Source: Tetrahymena thermophila SB210
Lineage: Eukaryota > Ciliophora > Oligohymenophorea > Hymenostomatida > Tetrahymenidae
Assembly (NCBI RefSeq): GCF_000189635.1
Contig: NW_002476437.1
Location: 8,005-72,004 of the forward strand
Length of the DNA stretch: 64,000 nucleotides
Reading direction: 5' to 3'
The position numbers and the translations under genes were made by a program. How positions within the stretch are numbered: the stretch's first letter is position 1; each line of letters begins with the position of its first letter. This document shows, piece after piece, positions 53,497 to 64,000 of the stretch. The notes beneath the pieces are model-generated. The model did not search any database, was not told the DNA's origin, and saw only the letters and a list, made by a program, of their open reading frames with translations.

Positions 53497-56400
53497 TCAT
53501 TAATTTAAGAGTTATTCAATGGAAGATGCTTACGATAAGATTAATTACAAAAAGTCTTCATTTACATCTAAAAGTTAGTGAGCTAATTTTTAAGGAGAGT
53601 ATGCATTCTTTACACTGTTTAATCCACTTATTGAACATGTACTTTAGTAATCATCTTGATCTATATAATTAAAAGAGTGTTTTAATTTTATTATTTATTT
53701 TATAATATTATTGAAATTAATTTTATCAATTAATTTACCTTGTTTTAAACGAGACGGTCTTTTAGAAGATCTGCAAGATTGGATATCACTTTATCTGTTA
53801 TGTTCAATCGATGGACGAGGCAATTTATTGCTACTAACAGTACTGCTGTTTTATATTTGTAGTAGCTAGCTTTCATAATTCTTTAAATTTTATTAAAGCA
53901 TAATATTTTCAGCTGAAAGATTTTCTATCCTCTATTTTAAACTTACTATTTCATTTTGCTTTTGCTACTGCTCTTGTATTATCAAACTTGAGCTCATATT
54001 TTTACCTTCTATATTTAAAAAAAAATAAATGATAAACTTTAATATTTAAAAAACGAATTTTATTATTTATATTAATGATTTTTGATATAGAGATCTGATA
54101 ATGAGTTGAGGAGGAAAGATAGATATTATAATAAAAAATAATTCAATAAATGTATATTTGAGCTATCTATCATCTTTAAAGAATTAGTAAGAAGTATTAA
54201 AAGAAATGAATTTTTTTTAAATATTTAAAAATTGAAATATTTTTTTGAATATATTTATATAATTACTTGCTAATTATGAATTCATCAACGAAAGGGAGTT
54301 AAACTCTTCAAAGACAGCTTACTATTCGTAAATGCATTCTTGTAGTTTGTCTTGAATGGCAGGTCTTTTCATTTCAAACTCTTCTCTTAGCATCATCAAT
54401 GGAGTTGGTAATTAGACATGAGAATGACGAGAGAGTACTTCATAAGCCTGTAGAATCATTTAACCCATGACTTTTAAATCTTCACATGATTATATTCTTC
54501 CATTGCACTATAAATTATTGAATAATAAATTGAATAAATTAATTTTTGAAAATATTTGATTTTAATTTTACGTGAATTTGTAGCTTTTCATAGAGATTTT
54601 AGTTGAATTAGATAGAATATTGATGTCTTTCTTATATTTTTTCAATAAACTGCAAGAAATCGCATCCAAACAATTATATTATTAGCTATTTAGTTTCCTT
54701 TTAAATATCTTCATTCATATTTTCTTCATAAATTAAGAACTCTATTTATGGAAGAGTCTAATGTTATTGATCTATTAAGCACTTTACTGCCTCTTTACCT
54801 TTATTTATTTGTAAGTCTTAAAGTTATTCATTTTGTTTCTTTAGGTCTACAGATAACTAATCGATTTCTTTCTATTTCAAAAATACTTGATTCTGATTTT
54901 TTAAAAATAATTGTTAAATATAAATAATCATAACATGCAAATTTTGTATTTCATTTTGTAATTTTTGTTTTAATAGTTAATTTTTTTACTTCTAGATTTG
55001 CGTTTTTTTTGATTAAGTCTGATGAAGAATCCTCTTTTTATTGCAGGGTAATTTTAAGTTGCTCAATATTTATTTTTCCTGATTCTAGAAGCCCTAAACA
55101 TTCATCTAATTCCTTATTTAAATGATTATTATCATTTGTTAACGATTTTATCTTATCTTCAAGACTTTACTTCTCTTCAACTTCTCTCTTCATAGATTGG
55201 AACTATGAATTGAGCCTTTATACAACTTATTTGTCATGTTGTCTTTGCTCTTCGATATCTTAAATTTGCTTAATTTGTTGATTATATTTTTGTTAAATTT
55301 CATTGTGCTCCTTTAAAATTTTTTTATTTTCATTTTAAAGTGTTTCACATTCCTTTTGAGTTGATTTTAATTATTAAGTGATTTTTTAGAGATCTTTTTC
55401 TAAATCTGCTTATTATTGATTAGCTGCTATGAGTAGCTGGCTTGCTTACATATTGTTATTGGAATTTTTATTTTACTGTCTAAGTTAATTAACTTCTTCT
55501 TCTAAACTATGTACATTTTTCTGTAGCAATTAGCATAATTTCAATTGCTCAACAAAACAATGCTTGTATTTAGCAACTTAGTCTTCTAATGATTATTAGA
55601 TATTATCTAGCTCATTGTATTCGTTTTCTAAGGCTTCAATCTATTATCTGATATCTAAGAACTTATTTCCACTCTTTGCAAATATTTAGCTATTACTTGT
55701 ATTTGAGTTCTATATTATTACACTTTGGTTGGCTCTTTAAGGGAGAGGAGCATTAAATAGTTAAGAATTAGCCATTTATTAATTTGAATGATCAGATGTA
55801 ACAACATTACTTTAATACATAGCCTCACACTTATTATTTGCATAGCCACTAGGAGTCATAGAGCGATTAGTGCCTTGAGGCTAGTGCATTTTATTAAGAA
55901 CCATAATTGAATGAGATGTCGAAGAAACAGAATTATGTCTATTTATTCTTTTGCTAAGAGTTGTCTAACTGTTAGAATTTATATTGTTGCTTAAAAAAGC
56001 TTAATTTTATAATTGCTAATCATTTCCATTTGTAAACTGGTTGCAGGAGGCATTTTAAGTGTTAAGATTTTAATTTGCATAATCTTCATCAAATTCAAGC
56101 TGCTTTTTTACCATCAGATCAGTCGTAGGCAGACCTATATTGGACGACGATGAAGCTGAATGATCTAAATTATTTTATTAGTGCTTTAATTATGAATTAT
56201 GTGGAATATTAGCACCTTAATGCTAGTTGATAGGAGTCAATTAATTCATAAAAAAGTTAGCTTAATTAGGATTAATATGACTTTTTTAGTTAGAATTACC
56301 AATTTTTAACTCATCAAAATTATCTTTTAAACGATTAAACTCTTTTTAAATATTTGTAATTTAAATAAATTTAAGTTTTCTTGATTCATCGTAGGCATAC

Positions 56401-57853
56401 ATATCATTCTATAATAAATCTTATTAGTAAGAAATAAAGTCTTCATATATCCTTTTACTTTCCTCTAATATCCATCTCAAGTCATTGAAACGTTGAGTGT
56501 ATCTAGTTACTTTAGATGTCATAGAATTTATCTAAAGGTTTTTTTCTATTAATTCTTCTTCCAATTAATGGATTTTTTTATTTTTTTCGTTAATTTCTCT
56601 TTATAAATCCTCCATCTTTAACTTTAAAGGAAGAGAATTACCTGTATCAAGTACGATAAGTTTCTCTACTTCATCATAAAGTACTTGAACTAAAAATTTA
56701 AGAGCAACTTTATTTTCTTCGTCAAAAAAATTGTAATAAATTTATTTGTTATCATTTATTTTATTTGCTATATACTTTAAATGCTTCGTTATACTTTCCC
56801 TATTCTATGTTTTAAACAGCTCCATTCTATTTTTTATATCTTGAAAAAGAGATATTTTCCTATTTGCATTATTACCTAAACCACTGCTACTATTTTAATA
56901 CATTGTAGAAACTTTATGTTACGAAGAGGAAGCAGCATCATCCTCTATCTCTGTATAGCTACCAAATCTTCTTTGGAAATTCTAATTAATATTTTAATTG
57001 CTACTGCTATTAATTTATTGATTTTATGCTATAATATCGTAAGAAGATTATCTTTGGTTATTAATTTAACTCTTTGAACTGCTCTAGTAATGATTTTAAT
57101 AATTGCTTAATTGTTAAGATTCATAATCAATTGTTGGATTATTCGAAAAGCCTCCACTAAAAATCTAAGAGTTTTCTCCTTTACCTCTGTTTAATTCTAA
57201 ATCTTCTGCCATATGCCTTGAAACGACTTAAGATTTTTATTATCCTGAGGGTGAATAGCTTGTCCTGCTTACAACATACGACTATTTAAAATCTTTTGCT
57301 ATGCCATTGAGTAAATGAGTCATTTCACTAAAACTCTTTTCATATTTTTCCAGATTGTCTACTCTCTTCTAAGCCTAGAATTTTATTATTTAAGTTTAAA
57401 ATTATTTTTTTAAGATAAAAAAAATTATCATTTATTTTAAATGATTAAAAGTTTTTTTACCTCTTCGACTCTTTCTTTCAAGCGAAATACATTTTCTTTC
57501 TATTTTTAAATTGCATTAATAAAATTATTATTAATTTCACTTATTCAATAATTATTTACATTTTTCTATGCTTCTTTTTGAATTATTAAAGAATTTTTGA
57601 GTTTCATTGATATTGAACTTGTAGGAGGTAAGCTATTCTAAGTTGTTTATGAATTTTAGTAATTGCTATTAATTTATTACTAAGAGGGAGCTGTATATTA
57701 TTAATTTGAGTAGCTCGTTTGTATAATCTAAGAGGAGCGACCACCACCTTTGGATGTATTTTATTTTAAAGCAAAATTTTGCTGACTCTATGTATGATAT
57801 GAATTTGCATAATGGTCGGGAGTTGAACTATACTAAAAACTGCTATGTCTCAT
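53497..57853 (-). CDS. Q/N-rich coiled-coil protein, 7 exons
   Basis: Exons 57853-57560, 57499-57461, 57374-54990, 54892-54572, 54507-54267, 54008-53739 and 53660-53497 sum to 3714 nt: 1237 residues, TGA at 53497-53499. The start is the ATG giving MRHSSFQYSSTPDHY. The N-terminal ~300 residues are Ser/Gln/Asn-rich and probably disordered. Coiled coils follow (KLKMEDLQREINEKNKKIHQ), a second disordered Q/N stretch, then a long heptad region (KSTQKECETLQNENKK, VEEKQSLEDKIKSLTN). A more globular part holds YEENMNEDIQKETKQL and QLPTPLMMLREEFEMK. The C-terminus has another short coil (NEIVSLKQRIENLSAEN). The 258-nt intron at 54009-54266 is longer than the rest; an ATG just after it (MSSSLIIQEQQ) could alternatively start a separate small gene. 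Likely structural, perhaps basal-body or cortical; no specific homologue recognised. Confidence 0.85.
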
Positions 57854-58662
57854 GAATTTAACTAAAATATTAAGTCTTTTTCAATTCAATACAGATATTA
57901 AATGTAACTAAAAGAAAGAATTATGTCTTTTTTTATTCTTTTTTTTGTGCTAATTATTATTTTGAACCAAAGAAATGGTGAAATACAATTGGTATTTTTA
58001 CTATCAAAATATTGCGAAATTAATTAAGGTTGATTTTAAATAATAGTAATAAAAATAATGAAATTATTATTATTCATTGATTTCTTCTTAATTTTTCATT
58101 TCAAATTACTTTTTGAATTCACAAACAATTCTTATTTCTTTACAAAATTAAAAATTTCAAAAATCTTTAAGGTTAAACATAATAAATAAACAAACAATAA
58201 AAAATCAAATTTCTATTGATTTTCATTAGATTTCATTTTCAAATGGTTGAATTTGATTGGATAAACCGGCTATATAAATTTGAATAATAACAGCATGATC
58301 ATTATACATTCATATTTGAACAGATATTCTTAATTTCATTTTTACTTTCATCTTTATATTTTTTTTAAATATGCAAATAATTTATTAAAAATAAAGCACA
58401 AAATAAATTTTAACATTTTAAACAGATTTAATTATTAAAAGAATATTTTGCTTAAACCATATTTTTTTAGGTTTTTGTGAGTATTAAAAAAAAAAAATTT
58501 GCATTCAAGAATTAATTTTGTAGAAGCAATTAAAAATAAACAAAAGAAATTTTATTTCGCATAAATACATATGGAAAATTACTAAATAATTAATTATTAT
58601 AGTTATCAGTTAGATTGCTTGCATTTGTGAGTTAATTAATATATTTGAGGTAGCTAAAACAA
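57854..58662. other. Intergenic region
   Basis: About 800 bp upstream of the coiled-coil gene and downstream of the carbonic-anhydrase-like gene. A/T-rich; no gene, repeat or RNA recognised. Confidence 0.6.
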
Positions 58663-59892
58663 TCAAAGTAATTTGAAGATAAAATAATTGATAAAGATGT
58701 ACAATATAAAGAAGGAGAAGAAATAGATAAACTATTCTTCGCATTGCACATTACCAAGTTTAATAGTTCTTCCATTTACACTTTAAATGTTTCTGTTATT
58801 ACCGTGTCCGCCAGCAAAAGTAAGATCACCTTGTATATACTTTTTTATGTCGTTATATTAAATCTAAGAGATGGGCTAAGATTGAGGGAATATATACCAA
58901 TTAACACTCTCATCACAACCTGGTTGTGTTAATGATCCTTAGTAAGAATAATATTGATTAGTAGAGTCTATTGTGCCATTAAATACAGTAGCAGGATTAA
59001 AACTAAAATTAGTGCCAATACTTGAAGGAGTCCAAACGTTAAAGAAATTACTCGATTAAGTAGAATCAATTGTATAAAATATACTAACAACTGCATTGTT
59101 AAGAACTGCTGGAGTTTAACCAGATAAAGTTGCTTAGAACTCCTTTTTAATAGAGAAATAAATTTATAGTTCAATATCATAACCACTGCCATCTATTGAA
59201 TGTTCTGATGGAATATGGACTTATATTTAGTTGGCTTCATAACCTACCAATATTCCATTTATATCTTTTGCATATAAGGAACCGAAATCACCTGCAGAGG
59301 ATAAACCAGATTAATCTTTTACAACTGAGGTTTACACATTTTGATTATACAAACTGACATCTATGGTCATCTTTTTTAATAAAAATAAATATGTTTTATT
59401 TTCAATTCAAATTATTAATTGAATGCAAAACAACCTCTGTTTTTATAAATAATTTATATTTGAAACCAATAAAAAATTTTAATATTCAACAACTTTGATC
59501 ATTTTACTATTTTTTGAGTTTTATTTTTACTTTTGATAAAATTTTGAATTTTTAAATGTAATTTTTTCTTTCTACAAGGTTTTTGCAGATCATCCTAGTT
59601 TGAAATAGCTATTTTTAAATATCTCAGGTATTTTAAAACAAATATAATTGAAACTCATTGGTTTATTTCATTTTACTAAATATTTAAATGACTAAAAAGA
59701 ATTTATTTCATTAAAGATTATTACACTATTATCGCATGTTCCTTAAATGTTTGAAATATCAATTGGAGATTAACTTTAACCAGTAGAACAAGTTCCTGTC
59801 CAATCAGATCCTCCAGATTTGTAATTGTATGTTATCTATCCTTAAGCTATTTGACAAAGTATTAAAAGAACAACAAAAATTTGTAAAACCAT
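58663..59892 (-). CDS. Secreted alpha-carbonic-anhydrase-like protein, probably inactive
   Basis: Exon 1 (from 59892) encodes a signal peptide (MVLQIFVVLLILCQIAQG) and the alpha-CA start (DWTGTCSTGQSQSPIDI). The last exon, 59370-58663, carries the core: VHIPSEHSIDG, YDIELQIYF, and GSLTQPGCDESVNWYIF, ending in a hydrophobic tail (FSFFILYIFINYFIF) that suggests a membrane or GPI anchor. The two Cys (TGTC and PGC) match the usual extracellular disulfide. Of the three zinc histidines only the middle one is clear: the first position (QIQVH for QIHFH) and the third (ELQ for ELH) are Gln. The equivalent of gatekeeper Thr199 is kept. CO2 hydration is therefore unlikely. The exon or exons between about 59690 and 59508 are not resolved; the intron at 59371-59507 is inferred from the ATG-proximal splice site. 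The family assignment is firm. Confidence 0.82.
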
Positions 59893-60270
59893 TTATAATT
59901 TAATTTTCTGCCTAATTTATATTTTTATATTTGTTATACCTACTTCTCTATTTTTCTATTTTTCTGTTGAAATTATATTGCCTTTAAATTAAATAATTTA
60001 TATAGATTATTCATCAAAGTTTTTAAATTGATTCCTATTTCTAATAAACCTCTTTTCTTCTACCAATCTATTTATTTAATAATTGGGTTCAAAATCAATT
60101 ATTATTTTAAAATAAAAAGGGATGACTTTTTATTCATCTTTAATAAATTATTAAAATATGCAATATTTAAAGTATATTTTAACTTATTATAAAAGAGAAC
60201 ATAATAAATTAATATGTAAATAATTAATAAATTAAGCATTTTTATTTTAGAATATATTTTTAGATAAAAT
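59893..60270. other. Intergenic region
   Basis: A/T-rich spacer of 378 bp between two minus-strand genes. Nothing recognised. Confidence 0.6.
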
Positions 60271-61590
60271 TCATTAAACTTAAAGGTTTTTGATAGGCCT
60301 ATAACTACATATTTTTGGATCTTTATTTATTGTTTCAGGGAGATCCCTTATTTCTTGCTATAATAATTTTTCTTTACAATGTTGCTACTTTTATTCGTTA
60401 TTTTAATTAGTATAAAACTTCTCCATAAATATTAAATTTTCCATGTAGGATTCAAAATTATTTACTACGTATTCATCTAAGTCTGACCAAAGATAAATAT
60501 TTTAAGCTTTTGAACTTTAACTTTAGATTTTGGCTTCTCTTATTTTAATTACATTCTTAATATTATTTGGAGGGATTTCATAGTTAAGGATGATCAGGTA
60601 ATCCAATTAATTAATATAAGTAAATTCTTCATCTTTAAATTATAACTCAATTGGATAATTGATAGGAATAATTGTAATATCGCTAGAACACGAAATTAAA
60701 ATTTAATCAATAGTCAGTATTTCAGCTTTTTGAAGGCTTGTATGATAAATTTGATTTAATTATTTAATTAGAATTAAAGCAAATCCTTTCATCATTTGTT
60801 TTCTTGTATTTTTGGAGAACATCCAAAAAATAGATTTTTTCATTACATAACTTATCATTTCCTCTGTTTCAGCTCCAAGGAGTGCAATTAGAGATTTAGA
60901 AAATTAATGAAAACTAGAAAATATTGACTTTAAATGAACGTCCAAACTATAACATGTGACTGAATAAAAATCATCTTCGTTTTGATTTTATTCCAAGTAT
61001 TGCTACTTATATTATTCTAAATACAATTTTCTTTGATTAGTAATTGATTCAATATCCTAAATATTATATTTAAGATAAAGCATGTCAATTTTTTCTTTTA
61101 TTAGTATTATTTTTGGTTAGGCTTCGTCTAATATATTAGCAAGAGTAAAATTATCTTCATTTTAAGTGGAGTAAAGAATATTTGTAACCAATCCATAATC
61201 AAATGTTATATCTAAACAACCCATCTAAAACTAGACAGACCCGTCTCTAAACTTATTTGAAGACTAAACAATTTTACAAACGTTATAATAAGAATAGTCA
61301 GGTATCTATTAAATAGGATCACTGATATCTATTAACAATCCACCAGCAAGATGAAACAGTTTTTTTAAGTTTAAAGATCTTTGTATTGAGTAATAATTTA
61401 TCATCTTAAATTAGCATTAACCTCCAAAATTTTTACTGTTGATCTCTTACTATTTTTTCTTCTTCTTTTTAGTAATAGCTTTACTGTTTATAATTATCTC
61501 TATATTACCTTCATATGGATTATATTTATTTTATAAAATATCTTCTGATGAAGTTCTTTGAGAATTATTTTCACTACATTAAATACTCAT
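60271..61590 (-). CDS. Paralogue A of a PAS-like regulator pair
   Basis: Single uninterrupted frame of 439 residues, ATG at 61590 (MSIQCSENNSQRTSSED), TGA at 60271-60273. A Lys-rich patch (AITKKKKKQQE) lies near residue 45. A first conserved block follows (FHLAGGLLIDIS, FRDGSVQFQMGCLDITFDYG), then a charged helix (LYLEQYKQQYLEQNQN), then a second block (SLIALLGAETEEMISYVMKK, AEILTIDQILISC, IIPINYPIELQF). The same order occurs in the neighbour at 62218. The IALLG.E segment resembles the start of a PAS fold, but I recognise no exact family. A nuclear or regulatory role is inferred only from the basic patch and the neighbour's AT-hook-like motif. Confidence 0.8.
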
Positions 61591-62217
61591 ATATGTTTTT
61601 CAATAATTTTTTACTTGTTAAATATAAAGGTCTCAAATTTATTGTATTTATTGAGTTATTGTTTTGGTTAATATTATCTTTATTTAATTAAAATAGATAG
61701 TCATTATATTTCTGAACACACCAGTAATAATAACAGTCTATATAATCATTATATTTATTGGTTACTCAATAGCATTAAGTGTATTATAATATTGATTGCT
61801 TTTAAATTAACAGTATTTTCTAAAATATTTTGCTGTAATACTAATCAAAAATTTCTGATATCATATTCTCAATTTTTTAAAAAGAAATAAGTTATAAAGA
61901 GAATTAATAATATTTATATTCTAATAAAAAGTATATTTTTTTTATAATTAAATAATAATTAATGAATTAAAAATATCTCAGCAAAAACTACTAAAAATAT
62001 TTATTTGTATTTTCAAAATATAAAACTTTATCAATTCAAAAAATCTATTTTTTTAAATTAAACTTATATTTAAATAGTTAAATTTATTCATCCATTTATA
62101 TAATTTATTTGAGTATGAATAAATGAGAAATTTATTAATAAAATAAAATAAGTTGAGTTATAAATTTAATAAAGAAGACATTTTATTATAATGAAAAATT
62201 AATGTGTTATTTTTTAT
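61591..62217. other. Intergenic region
   Basis: About 630 bp between the two paralogues; A/T-rich, no coding or repeat signal seen. Confidence 0.6.
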
Positions 62218-63591
62218 TCATATATACCTAAAACCACAAGGCAAAGGATTTTAAACTATTTACTCGATTTGTAATTATTACTCTATTTATTTTTAGTTAT
62301 TTTCGTTAATCTTCTTGAGCTCTTTTTAATAATATTTTTCAAGAAAAATTTAACTTTAAATACTGTATTCGAAATTTTCTATTTCAATTAAATTTGAATA
62401 TTTATAATTGTTAGGAAAAATCTCATTTTAGGGGGCTTTTTTAATAAATTCTTATCTAATTTTCAGCAGCTATTCAATATGCCAAGGAGTTATATCATAT
62501 TCAACTAAACAAAATTATTCTATTGTATTTAATAGAGGGTACTATTCAAATTACAACTCAGGTGGATATATGATTGGGATAGTTTAAAATCTACCTTTAC
62601 AAACTATTTTAATTTAATCAAACGTCAATAGCTCAAAATCTTCGATTTCTAATATTAGTCCAGATTGCTATTTCTGCTGAGCTTATATGTTACATTTCAT
62701 AATTTATCTTCTTGAGTTTTGGGTTAAAACTTTTAAAAATGCTATCTTTGAAACATTACACAAGACATTATCACTTTCAAATCCGAGAAGAGCAATCATC
62801 GATTAAGAAAATGAAATATTAGAAACAGTAGTTGTTTAGTTTGTTAAGGATAAACTTACAGTCGCTATTTAACAGAATCGATCTTAGTTGTAGATCTACT
62901 CTAAAATCTACTTTCTTTATTAATTTTTGATATTTTACCTTTTATTTATAATTTCTTCCAATTTTTAGTCACCACACAAAAAAGAATTTTGTAGGTCTTA
63001 GATTTAAGCACTAAGCATGTAAATTAATTCTTAATGTTTTTTCAAAAACTTAGAGAATTAGTATAGCTCTTAGTCTTAAGAATTTTCCTAATAATATATC
63101 ACAGATTAGAAATTTTTAAGAGGACTAACGCTTGTGAGTTCAAATTAAGTTCCATAATTATCTCTTTCTATAAAAAGAGCATTTCTCTACTCTCTAAAGA
63201 TATCTATTCCCATATCGTTTGTCGCATCTTTCAATTCAGCTAAAATGTCTCCTGCTAAAAAAAATACTTTTTAAGAAGGGATTTATTTAATAATGCTTGT
63301 TTCGTATTGAAGTTTTGACTGTATCTAAGTTAACTCTTATAAATTTGTAGAACTGTATGTATAAGCTATTTTCTTCATTTGCAGCTTAGGTTTTCTCCCT
63401 CTTTTATATGTTTTTTTGCCATCGCTACATTTGCTAATCTTTTTTTTAAATTAAAATGACTGTAAAGACCAAGATTCATCCTTCATGCTACTTGCACTGC
63501 TCAGATTGTCTTACGACTAATCCATTACTTCCTCACTTTTCGAAAATTAATCTTTATCCTTTGGTATCTTCTCACTTTCAATTTAACTCAT
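62218..63591 (-). CDS. Paralogue B of a PAS-like regulator pair, with AT-hook-like motif
   Basis: Intronless frame of 457 residues, ATG at 63591 (MSQIESEKIPKDKDQ), TGA at 62218-62220. An acidic/Ser N-terminus is followed by KRGRKPKLQMKK (around residues 60-70), a good AT-hook-like DNA-binding motif. Blocks shared with paralogue A: FFLAGDILAELK, a charged helix (IINKRQNIKNQQRKQILEQI), SMIALLGFESDNVLCNVSKI, FELLTFDQIKIVCKG and IPIIYPPELQFEQYP. The C-terminus is Gln-rich. The order of blocks matches the neighbour throughout, so the pair arose by tandem duplication and then diverged strongly. DNA binding is inferred from the motif; the PAS-like assignment is tentative. Confidence 0.82.
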
Positions 63592-64000
63592 TTCTTCAAT
63601 AAATTACCTTAATTAATCTTTTAAAAAAAATTAATCTATCTATATATGTTACTTATTATGATTATTTTGTAAAGACTACTCAAACTTCAATTTGTATTCC
63701 TGTTTGTAAAATAATCAAAAATATTATATTAATTAAATATCAAATCTCTTAAAAAATACTCTACTTTTTAATTAATATTTGATATTTTCAAAATTAATTC
63801 CTAGGCTTGGCTTCATCAATGTAAGTGACCATAAATAATTTTTACTTTATAGTCTACTAAAAAAAATTAGTACATGAGATGTAATATCATAAATCTTTAT
63901 TTAATACTTATGATAATTGTTTTCAGCGAAGAAAAATTCAGGTCTTAACTCTAAAAGCAATACAAAATATTATAGAAATTAATTATAGATCAAATCTCTA
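63592..64000. other. Upstream region of paralogue B
   Basis: A/T-rich, presumably promoter. No gene recognised before the window ends. Confidence 0.5.

Noticed and set aside
58968..59192. Minus-strand hydrophobic reading frame
   Set aside because: It is out of frame with the carbonic-anhydrase-like coding sequence on the same strand, which has clear family motifs.
1..64000. Bacterial or viral origin because of few long standard-code frames
   Set aside because: Introns, stop reassignment and eukaryotic families (CCP, alpha-CA) throughout point to a ciliate nuclear genome.

Overview
The window looks like ciliate nuclear DNA, most probably Tetrahymena thermophila or a close relative. It is roughly three quarters A+T. 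Long protein-like frames appear only when TAA and TAG are read as glutamine, leaving TGA as the sole stop. Genes are split by short, very AT-rich GT...AG introns. Under the standard code almost every gene falls into short fragments.

Layout. (1) 4-4981, minus: a cytosolic carboxypeptidase (M14 family, tubulin deglutamylase type) whose ten-exon model closes exactly in frame. (2) 5970-16225, plus: a giant secretory or membrane protein with a signal peptide, Cys-rich N-terminus, long propeller-like region, GGAI-type beta-helix repeats, a Cys cluster and about eight C-terminal membrane segments. (3) 17374-50577, plus: four tandem paralogues of a large multi-pass PAS protein of the tiny-macrocyst-protein-B (TmcB) type. 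Copies 1 and 2 sit in a duplicated unit of about 10.26 kb that also carried the 3' end of gene 2, so a broken 3' fragment of gene 2 lies between them (24834-26491). Copies 3 and 4 sit in shorter units. Two 100-N gaps fall inside copies 1 and 3. (4) 50578-53496: gene-poor, with one doubtful open region and a pair of ~260 bp direct repeats; the second repeat holds a 126 bp element with terminal inverted repeats flanked by TTAA. (5) 53497-57853, minus: a 1237-residue Q/N-rich coiled-coil protein. (6) 58663-59892, minus: a secreted alpha-carbonic-anhydrase-like protein lacking two of the three zinc histidines. (7) 60271-61590 and 62218-63591, minus: two intronless tandem paralogues, one with an AT-hook-like motif, possibly PAS-related regulators.

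The genes do not form one pathway. The shared theme is local duplication: the PAS receptors, the AT-hook pair, and non-coding repeats. The strongest leads are the piggyBac-like TTAA element, whose empty site survives in the neighbouring repeat, and the PAS receptor array with its stranded gene fragments. No tRNA, rRNA or CRISPR array was recognised.
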